A stretch of 64,000 bases of DNA from Diphasiastrum complanatum (Eukaryota; Streptophyta; Lycopodiopsida; Lycopodiales; Lycopodiaceae), in contig MU832211.1 in NCBI GenBank assembly GCA_029204225.1, forward strand, positions 1-64,000, in the 5' to 3' direction. The position numbers and the translations under genes were made by a program. The notes beneath the pieces are model-generated. The model did not search any database, was not told the DNA's origin, and saw nothing but the letters and a program-made list of their open reading frames with translations. Shown in pieces: positions 40,501 to 52,500 of this stretch (its first letter is position 1; each line of letters opens with the position of its first letter).

Positions 40501-43500
40501 TACAAACTACTTCGCCCCACAAATGATTCTTGAGGTTCTTACCTCGTAGCATGCTTCGAGCACTCTCCACAATGGACCTATTCTTTCTCTCGACTACTCC
40601 ATTATGTTGTGGTGTATCTATTGAAGCAAATTGTCTCTTGATTCCATGTTCTTTACAGAATTCTTAGAACTCTGTAGATATGAACTCATCTCCCTTATCT
40701 GAACGTAGAATCTTTGTTTGCTTTCCTGTTTGGTTCTCAGCAAGTGATCTGAACTGAGTAAAGAACTTAAAAGCTTCACTTTTATACTTAACCCTTAAGA
40801 AAGTATATCCATACTTTCTTGGAAAAAGTATCCATAAATACCATGAAGTAGGATGCTCCCCCTATAGACTCAGTCTGCATGGGACCACATAAGTCTGTAT
40901 GAACAAGCTCCAAGATCTCCTTGGCTCTATATGCTCCATCCTTAGGAAACTGCATACAATGATGCTTGCCTTAACACATTCTTCACAAATTTTTTTCGAA
41001 GATACAATATTAGGTAATCCTATTACCATATTATTGTCTTTTAGAACCTGTAAGCTTTTATAGTTCACATGTCCAAACCTTTCATGCCACATCCTGCTCT
41101 CCATGCTATCAGAAGCTGCACAAACCTGATGATCCGATGTAGACGCATCAAGTTTGTAAGGTCAACCTTCCAAAGATCCTTTGACCACAATTTTGTAACC
41201 TTTGTTTTTGTCTTTGATGAGAATAAACATTCCAACAACATTTCAATACAATTCTTATGTTATGGAACTCGTGGAGGAGGCTCCTATTTGTGCTTACAAG
41301 GGGTGAATCACATTCTATAATTTTTTGGGTTCCACCTCTTGACGTACAAGTGAACCCCATTCTATAATCTTTTGGGTTCCACCTCTTACACATTATTAGG
41401 AGGCCTCTTTCTTAAAATACATCTCAAGTTTGAGAGGGCCAACTTTCATATTCTGTTTAGCGATAGTAGATATTGAAAGTAAATTCTTCTTTAAACCTGG
41501 AACATAGAGAACATTCTTAATTTCTCCTATATTCCCTGAAGGTAAATGTACTCTCACTGTACCTCGACCTTTGATGTCATAAGAAGAATTGCTCCAAGAT
41601 TTACATGTGCATTTACACCATTGTCATCAAACCACTCACGATGTGGTGTCATATGTTGCATTGCTCCAGAATCAATGTACTAACAATCGTTAGAGTTCTC
41701 TGATGTTGAGGCTGAGACTAACTCATAGCATCCCACAGCTTCACTTTTGTCTTCGTCTTCAATGAAGTTGCCTGACTGCTTCTTCTTGTCCTGGATGGCC
41801 TTCTTTTTCCTACACTCAAATGCAAAGTGACCATATTTACGACAAAAGTTACAATTGCCATTTCTCTTTGGATTGGACTTGGAACTGTCTCTTTTTTCCG
41901 AATTGTCCTTGCCTTCCTACTTCTGATCCTTTTTACCTCCATTCTTTTTGCCCTTCTTACCTTGATTCTTGGTAAAGAAACCCAGCTCCTTGAAATCTTC
42001 CCTAGACATCAAGTTTTGTCTTCGTAATTCTTCTTGAAGTAGCAATCCATTTAGCTTGTTGAAGGTCGGCGATCTTTCCCTCAAACTTAGTGTCATAACA
42101 AAGTTTTGATATTGAAATGGTAAGCTATTCAAAAAAACTTGTACAAGAATATTATCAAGTACAATTTCCCCTATAGAAGACAACTGATCTCTTACAACTT
42201 GCATGCATCTATGGTTGGGCAACTGAGGATAATATCATTTTTTCTTTGATGTGTGATTTGCATGAAAACTTTACAGTATTTAACAAATATCTGTGGTTTG
42301 ATTGTCACACTAGTGCAACCCCGTGCCCTGATCACAATGTGGCCTAAGTACATACATGGCAACTTGGCGCACAGCAGTGATTCCTATCCCACCTTATTGA
42401 ATATATAGTTGTGGGCAAACTGGATCACTACTAGACACACCAAGCTGATCGACAACTGGTTACCTAGTTCAGTTACCAGTCAAGACTGATTTCACCAGTC
42501 TTTTGAACCTCAAGGCAATAGCCCACACCGGGGCTAGGTTTGGGCTTTAATAGCCTGCATTGCCATTCATCATTCTACCCGCAAGATGCAGATGGTGTGC
42601 AGATGTGCTATACTAGCATGATACTCTACTGAAATAAAGTGCTAGTGATATAGGATAGGGATACAGTGAGAAGCCTGCCTTCACAGGTGGTTAAGCTCTC
42701 ATTTGTGTTCACATGTCTTCTTTACTCCCCATATGCCAGCATATGACTCTAAAAGCTAAAAAATTGCCAACTTAAATCTAAAGTTTAGCGATCCTTTGTT
42801 CATCAGTAGCCTGGCACTGATATGAAAAATCAGCAATGGAGATGCACTAGACTAGGGTGGAAATTCTTTTGAACATTCTTTAGCAGAGTAGCGTTTAAGA
42901 ACTCCAACAAAGGATGGCAGTTGTCCACTTTGAGATGCTAGTAATGCCAGTTTCACATCCAACAGAATTTAGCAAATTTTGCCTTCTAATTTATCAGGTA
43001 TATGAGCACAGAGGGCTTAGTTTCAATCCAGAAAAATATTTTCAAAAACTGCAGCATGATGAGAATTCGAGGATCCAAAATATTGGCACCAGCAGTAGAT
43101 CGTGCTGCAAATTTTAGCCTTACAGCATGCCAATGACAGCATGCATAGTAGGAAGGAAAATCAATTTACTACCAAGAACATGAATAATCAGATTTCAGCA
43201 GAAATAGTCTACTTTTTTCTGTTTTGTATTCTTGTTTTGAAAACGAATGCAAACTACATGGTCATGCTTTTTGCAGCTAAAAGCATGGCTACCCTTGGTG
43301 TATTTGATCTTTCACAGTTATTGCTACATAATGAGCTTCAAATGAAAGGCATACCTCCACAAGGTTGCACAATGTATGATTTCGAGCAACTGAAATAACA
43401 GGTACCCTGCATTGAGGACAGCTGCATGCCCCAAACTGTGATTTTGATTGTCTGTACCAATCTGAAAAGCACGAATTACTGACACAACAAAGTATGAGTA

Positions 43501-46500
43501 ACTATTGTTATACATAGATATTAGCATGATCAACAATTAGTATAAGACTTCAGTATAAATACAGCATATACCAGAAACTATGCAAGCAAGGTGCAACAGA
43601 AACTGTGTCGTGCCATATACTCAAGCAAATGCTGCACTTAAATGAATCAATATTCTTGGCTGCCTGCAAGAACAAAAGCACTTCTACTTAGTTTATCCTT
43701 GTTCTGTTTTAACAAGTGCCACAATAGATGTGTCTGCCTGCACAGTTGCTACAACAACAAAGCATCAGATAAATATATGCAACAAGGCTTTTAACATACA
43801 TTGAGCAAATTCCAATACGGAAATTGGGATATTTTTGTTTGTTTTGGGCTATTGAAGAAAGAAAGCTTTATTAACGTCTTTTAATGCCAGAAGGCATATA
43901 AGATCAAGCAAGTACATCTCAAGTATGATAAATACTAAAAGGAGCATATAAATGTCTCCATAAACAAAGTACTACTAGATAAAATGATTAGCCTATCAAG
44001 ACTAGACAAAATCTCTACTCTGCTGGGGTCTCGTGTAGCAGCAATTGTACAATAACCGTCAGAACTGTATGATAGATCGTGGACCACTGCTGAAGAAAGT
44101 AAGGATAGATGAAGATGAAGATGCAGGTACTGAAGAGGGAACATTGGGCCTATGCACGTGAGCTCTATCTCTGCAAAGTCTCCTGGTAGCCATAACATGT
44201 GGTCTAGTAGCAATACACTGTCGGCGATCATGGTGAAGATCCCAAGAAGGGATATATGACTCATCCTATGACAAAAAAACCAGCCTAATGTCTACTCTAG
44301 AACGTCTCCTAGACAAAAAGGAGGTGATCTGGGTCTGCTGGGAGACGGTATCCATACTCATCTCACTGACAAATATTTCTACGGAGCAAGAACATCTCAT
44401 GCAGCATCAATCCTGCACACCGAGGGTCAACATATGAAATGAGTGAGCGGAGTGTAACTGTGTTAGAATCCCCATTGTCAATCCGGTCATTGCTAAAGCA
44501 TAAACAGGTGACGAACGCTACGTTACCGCCCAACCATGCAGGTACTACCCCCTCACCCTTGTGCACTGGAGCCATAGACGACCATCAAGCAAGCTTGGAT
44601 CTCCGATTAAGCCATGGTGTCCCATACCACCATACCTTACCCTTGACCCTCGCCTAAACCTACATCCTGAGGCCAAGATAAACATCTTGACCTGACCACC
44701 AGTGGAAGAGCTCTTCATTCTCTAGGAGATAATAAATGATAAGCTCATGGAGATCCACCTCTATATACATAGTCCAGGTGTCATCTCCGACCATAGGAGT
44801 CATGCATGGCTTTCCAAGGGATGTAGAAGCCCCGCAACTTTGAGTCTTTCTGCTTCATTTTGCTGGCATTGTTCACAACCTTGAACGTATGCCTCGACAT
44901 GACCTTTCATTTTAGGCCAGAAGAAATTTTGCCCGACAAGGTCAAGTGTCCTCTTCTGTATGCCTAGGTTACCAGCACAAGGGATGTGATGACACTGCTG
45001 CAAGATTTGGGCGCGCAAGACCTTCCTATCCGGCACAAAAACCTTTCCCTTACGGAAAAGCAGGCCATTCCTTATGGAATAGTCTTCAAGTATCTTGTCA
45101 TTTCGGGATTGCTTGGGATCCTGCATCAGTTATGGACTCGGCTCATTACATTCGCCGCGTCCATTTACATTTACAGTTACTTTACTTTATGCATAAGCAG
45201 GCCTTGGGCCCTTTTTTATTCATTAGTGACATTCAGACTATATGGTTGGCCTTTGGCCTTATTATTCATTATTAGGCCATTTGGACATATTACTGGAAAG
45301 TGGGGGCCTTCTTGGAGGGCGCACTATTATCCCTCCCAGTTGGGCCCTAGCCACTGGAAGCTTCCTTTAGGGCTTCCTATTGGCTATAAGTAGGGAAACT
45401 GTGTCATTTGTCATTCAGCTGATGATATTGATCTCTCTCTTTAGCCTCCTCAATCTCTCTCTTTCCTGCTTTCTAGGGTTAAGTCTTGCTTATGTGATGC
45501 TTTCATAGCTTAATTCTAGATCAGCTGTGGCTCTATTCGTAACTGCATCCCAAGGTCATCACTAGATCTAAAATTTCCTATCAGGACATCTAGCCAGATG
45601 CGACCAAAAAACCCATCGGTTCGACAAAGATCCCGAAGTGAAAGATACAAATCAAATTGGATCTCAGCAAAGCATAACTGATTAATCTCTCCAATCCGAC
45701 TCGAGGCATCGGCAACGCAGTTCGACGTACCTTTACGATACTTAATATCAAACACAAACTCCTAAATGAGTTCCGACCATCTAGCCTTACGGCCACGAAG
45801 GTCCTTGGCATCACAAATGTACTTAAGGGATTGGTGATCAGTCATCACCATAAATCTGGAACCATAAAGATAATGCTTCCAGATTTTTAACGCGTGAATG
45901 ACTGCAAAAAGCTCCTTCTCATAAGTAGAATACCTCGTCCAGCTTCTTGCTTTCAAAAGCAACTGGTCTACCATCTTGTTAAAGGGCCGTAGAAACATAG
46001 TGCTTGAGGATCTCAAATCTCTCATGCATTTCATCAGTCCATGTTATCAATGAACTTTCTATATGGCTACACTTTTGTTTCACCCCCTTAAGAGCATTCG
46101 TTAAGGGCAATGCTATTAAGGCATAGTCCAAAATGAACTTATGAAAAAATCCTGTGAAGCCCAAAAAGGATTTCACATCACGAATTGTCTGAGGTCTCGG
46201 CCATTCTCGTACCTTACGGAGTTTGTCATAATCGATTTCAAGACCTTTATCATATATGACATGGACCAGGTATTTGAGTTTAGTTTGCAAGAACTCACAT
46301 TTCGACTCCTTAGCAGGGAGCTTTTCTTGTCTTAGAAGATCCAAGACAATACGAAGATGCTCTTCATGCTCCTCAAGGGTTTGACAATAAATTAATATTG
46401 TCGTCCAAATACACCACCACAAACTTTTCCAGAGATGGACGAAGAATATCGTTCATCATCTGCTGGAAAGTGGCAGGTGCATTCGTGAGTCCAAAAGGTA

Positions 46501-49500
46501 ACACTAAAAACTCATAATGGTCGTACTTGGATCGAAATCCAGTCTTAGGAACATCTTCGTTCCTAATCCTTATCTGATGGTATCCTGATCTAAGGTCAAT
46601 CTTGGAGGAATACTTAGCTCCATTCAGACGGTCCATAAGATCATCCATCCTAGGTAAGGGATATTTGTTCTTGATGGTTAAATCATTTAACTTTTTAAAG
46701 TCACCACACAAACGTGTGCCGCCATCCTTTTTATTAACTAAGAGGATTGGTGCTCCCCAAGGGGACTTACTAGGCCGAATATGGCCCATCCTAAGAAGTT
46801 CTTGTAACTGCCTAGAAATTTCATCCTCTTCCTTGATGCTAACCCTGTATGGAAAAAGAGATACAGGTTGGCTTCCAAGAAGCAACTCTTTGGGGAGGTA
46901 GGCCATCAGGAAGTTTATCAGGAAAAACATCGCTATACTCTTGCCTAAGTTTGTTAAATATCCTTCCTTCAAGTGAATTAACACCTAAGGGATTATTTAA
47001 AGGCACATTCAAACTCAAATAAATCAATATTTAGACTCTAGACTGCATGGTCATCCACGTAGACTTCATCTTTTAAAAAGCAAAGATAAACTTTATTAAC
47101 AAAGTCTTTCAAATATTCAACAACTTCTAAGGCAGAACCATAGGATCAAAAGGCCTATTTACATCACCTTTTAGTTCAACCAACGAGCCCTTATGGAAAA
47201 AGGAAATACTATGTGTAACATAATCCTTTCTTAGAGACTCATTTTTAGAGTAAAACCACTCCTTTCCTAAGATTATGTCTATGCTATCCAAATTCATTAT
47301 ATGAAAATCCAGCGGTTCAACATAATCTTGAATCTTAAGCGGCAACTGAGGAACAAGCTGGTCCCAAGCTTTGCCGATCTTCCCCCGATGCCATTTTCAC
47401 CATATACAGGTGATTACTTGACGCAGAGGCCGCCTTGAGCTTTTGCATCAGTTTAGCATTTATAAAGTTATGTGTGGATCCATCACCAAAAAGAACAGTC
47501 ACATCTTGGCGTCCTACGATTCCATTCATACGAATGAGATCGTGCGGACCAAAAACAGCTGTATTAAAGCAACAATTCTCACAACTAGTACCATCCTTAA
47601 AGGATAAATCAACAAAAGAAATACTAGAATTACCTGGCACTTTAAAGGATTTAGGTTGCCCGCCAGATTTCTTTTGCTTTTTCTTCGGGTAATCTTTTGA
47701 AAGATGCCCCTTCTCCATACAGGAGCAGCACAAGCCACCAGCTCTTGCCTTGTCATAATCTGCATGATCCAACTTGACGGGCTTTTTCCCGCCCTAGGAA
47801 CTGGTGTTCGTCTTGTCTTTGCCCCGCTTCTTCAAAAATTTCTTTTCTGTTTGTTCTACCTTGAGCAAACTTTGCTCCTTCTGGGAGGCAAAATGGGTGT
47901 CATCGAAGATTTTCACAAAGTGAACTGCATCCTCGATGGTTTGCGGTTGGTTACGCCGCACTTCTAGCTGAAATTGTTAGTGATCGTGACTCCAAATTCA
48001 CTGGCAAGCTCTGGCAATCAGTATTTGAAAAACTTGAAACAACCCTTAGTCTTAGTTCTTCGGATCACCCAGGATCTGATGGGCAGACAGAACGTGTTAA
48101 CCAGACATTGGAAGATATGCTTAGAGCATATGTTTCTCACCGACAGTTTGATTGGGAAAAGTATCTTCCAATAGTTTTGTTCACGCACAATAGTGCTAAG
48201 CATTATGCCACCGGATTCAGTCCTTTTATGCTGATAGATGGCTTTCAGCCGCGTTCTCCAGTTTCAGTTGGACTCAAAGAAAGTACTTCGGACGGGAAAA
48301 TGCCATAAGCTATCTCCTCGTTACAGCGGACCTTATAAGGTTGTAAAAAAAATCAACCTGGTCGCTTATCAACTAGATCTTCCGATTCGGGTTGGGGTTC
48401 ATCCTGTTTTCCATGTAAGTCGTTTAGAGGAACGACTTAGTAGGAAGGATTCCCTAATTCTGGAAGGTGAACTGGTTGAGTTAGAGGATCTATCTACCTT
48501 CGTTCCTAACGTACCTGAAAAAGTGGTTGACATTCGTCGTCACCAATTGAGAAACCGTCTGGTTTCTAGATTTCTTGTACGTTTGAAAACACGTGGGAGA
48601 GAAAAGACTATTTAAGACTGAACTTCCCTGGTTTGCTCCCTTTAGGAAGAGACTCTTAAAGGGGGAGGGAATGTTACGTACCCATAAAGGCACGCAATAG
48701 GTAACTTCAGGTGATGGTCTCATTTATGGGATGGAACGCTGATCTGGAGTTATAGGTCTTTTGGATGCCACGTGTCAATGTCTTATTGGCGCACGGTGAC
48801 TCTTTGTTATGGACCCGCGTCGGGGTGCACAACTGCCGCGTGTCGATGGTCATGCGTGACTCCTATGGTCAGAGATGACCCCACATAGACTATGTATATA
48901 GAGGTGGATCTCCATGAGCTTATCATTCATTCTCTCCTGGAGAATGAAGAGCTCTTTTACTGGTGGTCAGGTCAGGACGATTATCTAGGCCTCAGGACGT
49001 AGGTAGGCGAGGGTCGAGGGTAAGGCATGGTGGTATGGGACACCATGGCTTATCGGAGATCCAAGCTTGCTCGATGGTCGTCTATGGCTCCAGTGCACAA
49101 GGGTGAGGGGGTAGTACCTGTATGGTTGGGCGGTAACGTAGCGTTCGTCACCTGTTTATGCTTTAGCAATGACCGGATCGACAATGGCACCAAATGTTAG
49201 AATCCCCATCGTCAATCCGGTCATTGCTAAAGCACAAACAGGTGACAAATGCCACGTTACCACCCAACCATAGAGGTACTGCCACCTCACCCTTTTGCAT
49301 TGGAGCCATAGACCACCATCAAGCAAGCTCGGATTTCCGATAAGCCATGGTGTCCCATACCACCATGCCTTACCCTCGACCCTCGCCTACCTACATCCTG
49401 AGGCCTAGATAATCGTCCTAACCTGACCACCAGTAAAAAAGCTCTTCATTCTCCAGGAGAGAATGAATGATAAGCTCATGGAGATCCACCTCTATATACA

Positions 49501-52500
49501 TAGTCTAGGTGGGGTCATCTCCGACCATAGGAGTCACGCATGACCATCGACACGCGGCAGTTGTGCACCCCGACGCGGGTCCATAACAAAGAGTCACCGT
49601 GTGCCAATAAGACATTGACACGTGGCATCCAAAAGACCTATAACTCCAGATCAGCGTTCCATCCCATAAATGAGACCATCACCTCAAGTTACCTATTGCG
49701 TGCCTTTATGGGTACGTAACAGACTGGAGAATCACTGAATAGACAATCATAGCATCCTCAGACCTCATAATAAATAGGGCATCTGAATAGAAAATGCTCC
49801 TTTGAATCCACCTCCCCTAATGTGCACATCTGACAAAGTCTGCTAATATGAAATATGAGGGATGCCCTGGAAATGCCCCGTCTCCACATATAACTAGTGT
49901 GAGGAAACTCGGAACTGTGTAAATTGGTGGCAATGTCAGAGTCCACTATCCAAGTAACGACGTAAAACTGAGACCCCGACACTGTCCAACTCTAGGAAAT
50001 TGAAGCAATAGAAGTCCAGTTTGACGCCAAGGGCCCCTGCCATGTCACTCGAAAATATGAATGGTAAATAACTCGTCTGATATACTGATGGAATCTCTTT
50101 GGTAGATCAAAGATAAATGTCATATATGCGTAAGAGACGAGAAGCCTAGGAGTACCATGATAGCTAATGATCTAGGTGATGAAGTTGTTGAGAAGAGAGA
50201 AAAGCTATGTGTGGATAATGTGAAACTAGAAGACTCATCACTCTCTGGATGTATGTAATAAACCTAATAATAGCCTCAACCCGAAGTGGTACGACAACAA
50301 ACTCAGCAAGTATAATCTAGTGAGGAACAAATGGCTTGGCCCTGGATCATGCGTGCAAGCATATTGATCTGTAGACGAGAAATACCAATCCACTCTGACT
50401 TGGGAAACCCAATACCCCAAGCCTCCGCTGCATACATAGTTGTGAGTGTAACAATATTGTTAGACAAGTTACACTTACTCGAGGCATCCCGAATGTACTT
50501 CCGAAGCAAAACCGATCGAGACTAACCAACAAAGTATGACCCTTAATAGTCTACCTATGGCGGCGTTTCTCATACTGAAAGAACGACCAGTGAAGGAAGT
50601 CCCCAAATAAGTATAAGAGGATACCACCTCGAGTGGTTGTCCCCCTAGAGTGAACACCCCTAGTTGATGGCTTTCTCAAGCTCATCAATATACAAACCAA
50701 AGAGTGTGGGGGAGAGGAAACGATCTACTTCACCCAATAGTACTCCTAACACTCTCAAAGAGACCCTCCTTTGAAGCATCCCCAAACTTGCTCATATAGT
50801 GCCATGACAGCCAATATGGTATCAGTAGAAAAACCAAGATCTCTCATCCTCTGGATGAGCATATGATGTGGGACAGAGTTGAATGCTTTCCGAAAATCCA
50901 CAAAACAACAATAAACTCTCTCAAGTCTGGGGGACCTAGCCTCCTCAATGATAGCACGAAGTGTGAACACATGATCAATGGTGGAATTTTGTGTCCTGAA
51001 GCCAGCCTAGCCCAAGGCATGTAATCGTCGTGTCTCAGCCTCACAACTAATCATTGTCTAAAGGATAGTGCCATAAAGTTTAGCCACAATTGGCCGATCA
51101 TAATGGTCAATCATAATGGTACAATAGTTATCAGGTTTCATGGGTTCAACACTCTTGTGAATGGGGTGGATGGTATTAGTGCACCATGGAAAGGAAAGCC
51201 AGAAATGACAGCCTAATTAAGGAGTGAGGCCAAGACAGATGCAAGTATATCAGTGGCATGAATCACGAGTTCAACCTCTAGGTCCTCCATATCCCGAGCA
51301 CGATGAGTCTTTGTTTTCACAACGGCAAGAGAAACCATAGCATGGGTGAAAAAGGAGAAGGTGGAGAGATGAGGATTCAGTCCAACAATGTAAATCTCTC
51401 AGCATTGGAGGTGGAGCCCGGGGGATTAACTCACGCCAAAAACTAGATGAGGAACTATACAGAAGATCCACAAAACATTCCCCTTCAGAAGTTTCATATA
51501 CACGTTTTTTAAAACGGCAAGTATAGCTTTATAGGCTTATGTTATTACGAAGATGGGGAGATGGTAAAGATCGTGCATAGTTGACTTGTGAATGGAGTTG
51601 TTTGCATACATTAGCATACCAAGGCTGATGAGGATGATGAAACTTCGGGCACGTGGATTTTTTATGACGTTTGGAAGGGAAGGCGGTGGTATGAAGAGTT
51701 GTCGTGAGAAACGATGCTTGGGAGTGGAGTGGGCTATCATATGGAAAACTTCAGAGCATGAAAGAGAAAGCATCTTGGTAAAGATGTGTGTAAGCATGAT
51801 TAAATGTGTAATTAGGGGCACGTTCCATAGGAGACGGATTAGATGGAGAGAGATCTAACACTGAGCCCAAATGAATAGAAAGAAAGGAATGATCAGATAG
51901 TGTGGTGGAAGAAACAATAAAGTCAGATAAAAAGGGTATAAGATGGTGACCCCATGAAATAATCCACAACACTACTCCCACCACTATGAGGGTGGCAAGT
52001 ATAGTCACCAGAACTTGGCCAACAAGACAAGCCATTAAAAATGGCAAGCTCATGGCATGTATCCTCAAAGGATCAATAGTGATCATGTGAAACTCTGTTT
52101 GTCTAGAGGAGGTCCTAGCGTTGAGGTCTCTGGACAAAAGTGTATGACCACCCTCAAAATAAAGAAGAATATCTAAAGAAAGATCAACGTACGGGGAACC
52201 CATACTATCAACAAAAGCTGAAGACTCTAGTGGAAAATAGCAAACTGCAAGATACACATCCCTGTCAAGCCCAATACTCCAACCAAGAAATCGAAACCAC
52301 AGATAGCATGCTTGCTCATCTTGTTGAACGAGATCAATGATAGGCTGTAGTGAGTCCCTATACAAGTATGCCACCCCGCCAGAACCTCTGCCCCCCACAG
52401 ATCTAGTCTCTAAACGAAAAACTAAAGCCCACCTAAAGCCCTGAAACTCTAGTAGTCCCATAAATTGAATCTCATGAGTCTCCATGAAAAGAAGGATATT

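Larger units (their letters stand above)
37933..42235 (-). mobile_element. Ty1/copia retrotransposon I, 5' truncated
   Basis: Minus strand order: gag end (42222-41917), zinc knuckle [15 protein letters not shown] near 41.85 kb, protease region, GAG-pre-integrase ([18 protein letters not shown]), integrase (40570-40148 is its C-terminal part: [18 protein letters not shown]), RT ([40 protein letters not shown]) and RNase H (39170-38604; FVDADWAGN). The purine tract (38336-38345) and 3' LTR follow. The RT active-site block near 39.25 kb is broken ([14 protein letters not shown]-like in pieces). The 5' LTR and gag start are missing. Confidence 0.92.
44461..49721 (-). mobile_element. Gypsy element P inserted in LINE K, rearranged
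   Basis: The outer ends are LTR ends (TGTTACG... read from 49721; ...TTCTAACA at 44461). Flanks AACTG and GACTG share ACTG, a likely 5-bp target duplication with one change. LINE K reads on across it (LFSDSPV | VTLRSL). Inside on the minus strand: 5' LTR, gag end with zinc knuckle ([17 protein letters not shown], near consensus), protease ([12 protein letters not shown]), RT ([26 protein letters not shown]), RNase H, the integrase zinc region and a partial 3' LTR. Between the 5' LTR and gag, 47974-49181 is inverted: integrase core, tail, purine tract and a second LTR on the plus strand. Confidence 0.88.

Noticed and set aside
43464-43470. Nearer acceptor AG (GCTTTTCAG) for CHFR exon 3
   Set aside because: It would create TGA at the joint with exon 2 and lose two RING cysteines; the acceptor at GTGTCAG gives FC-NS-CFSDW.
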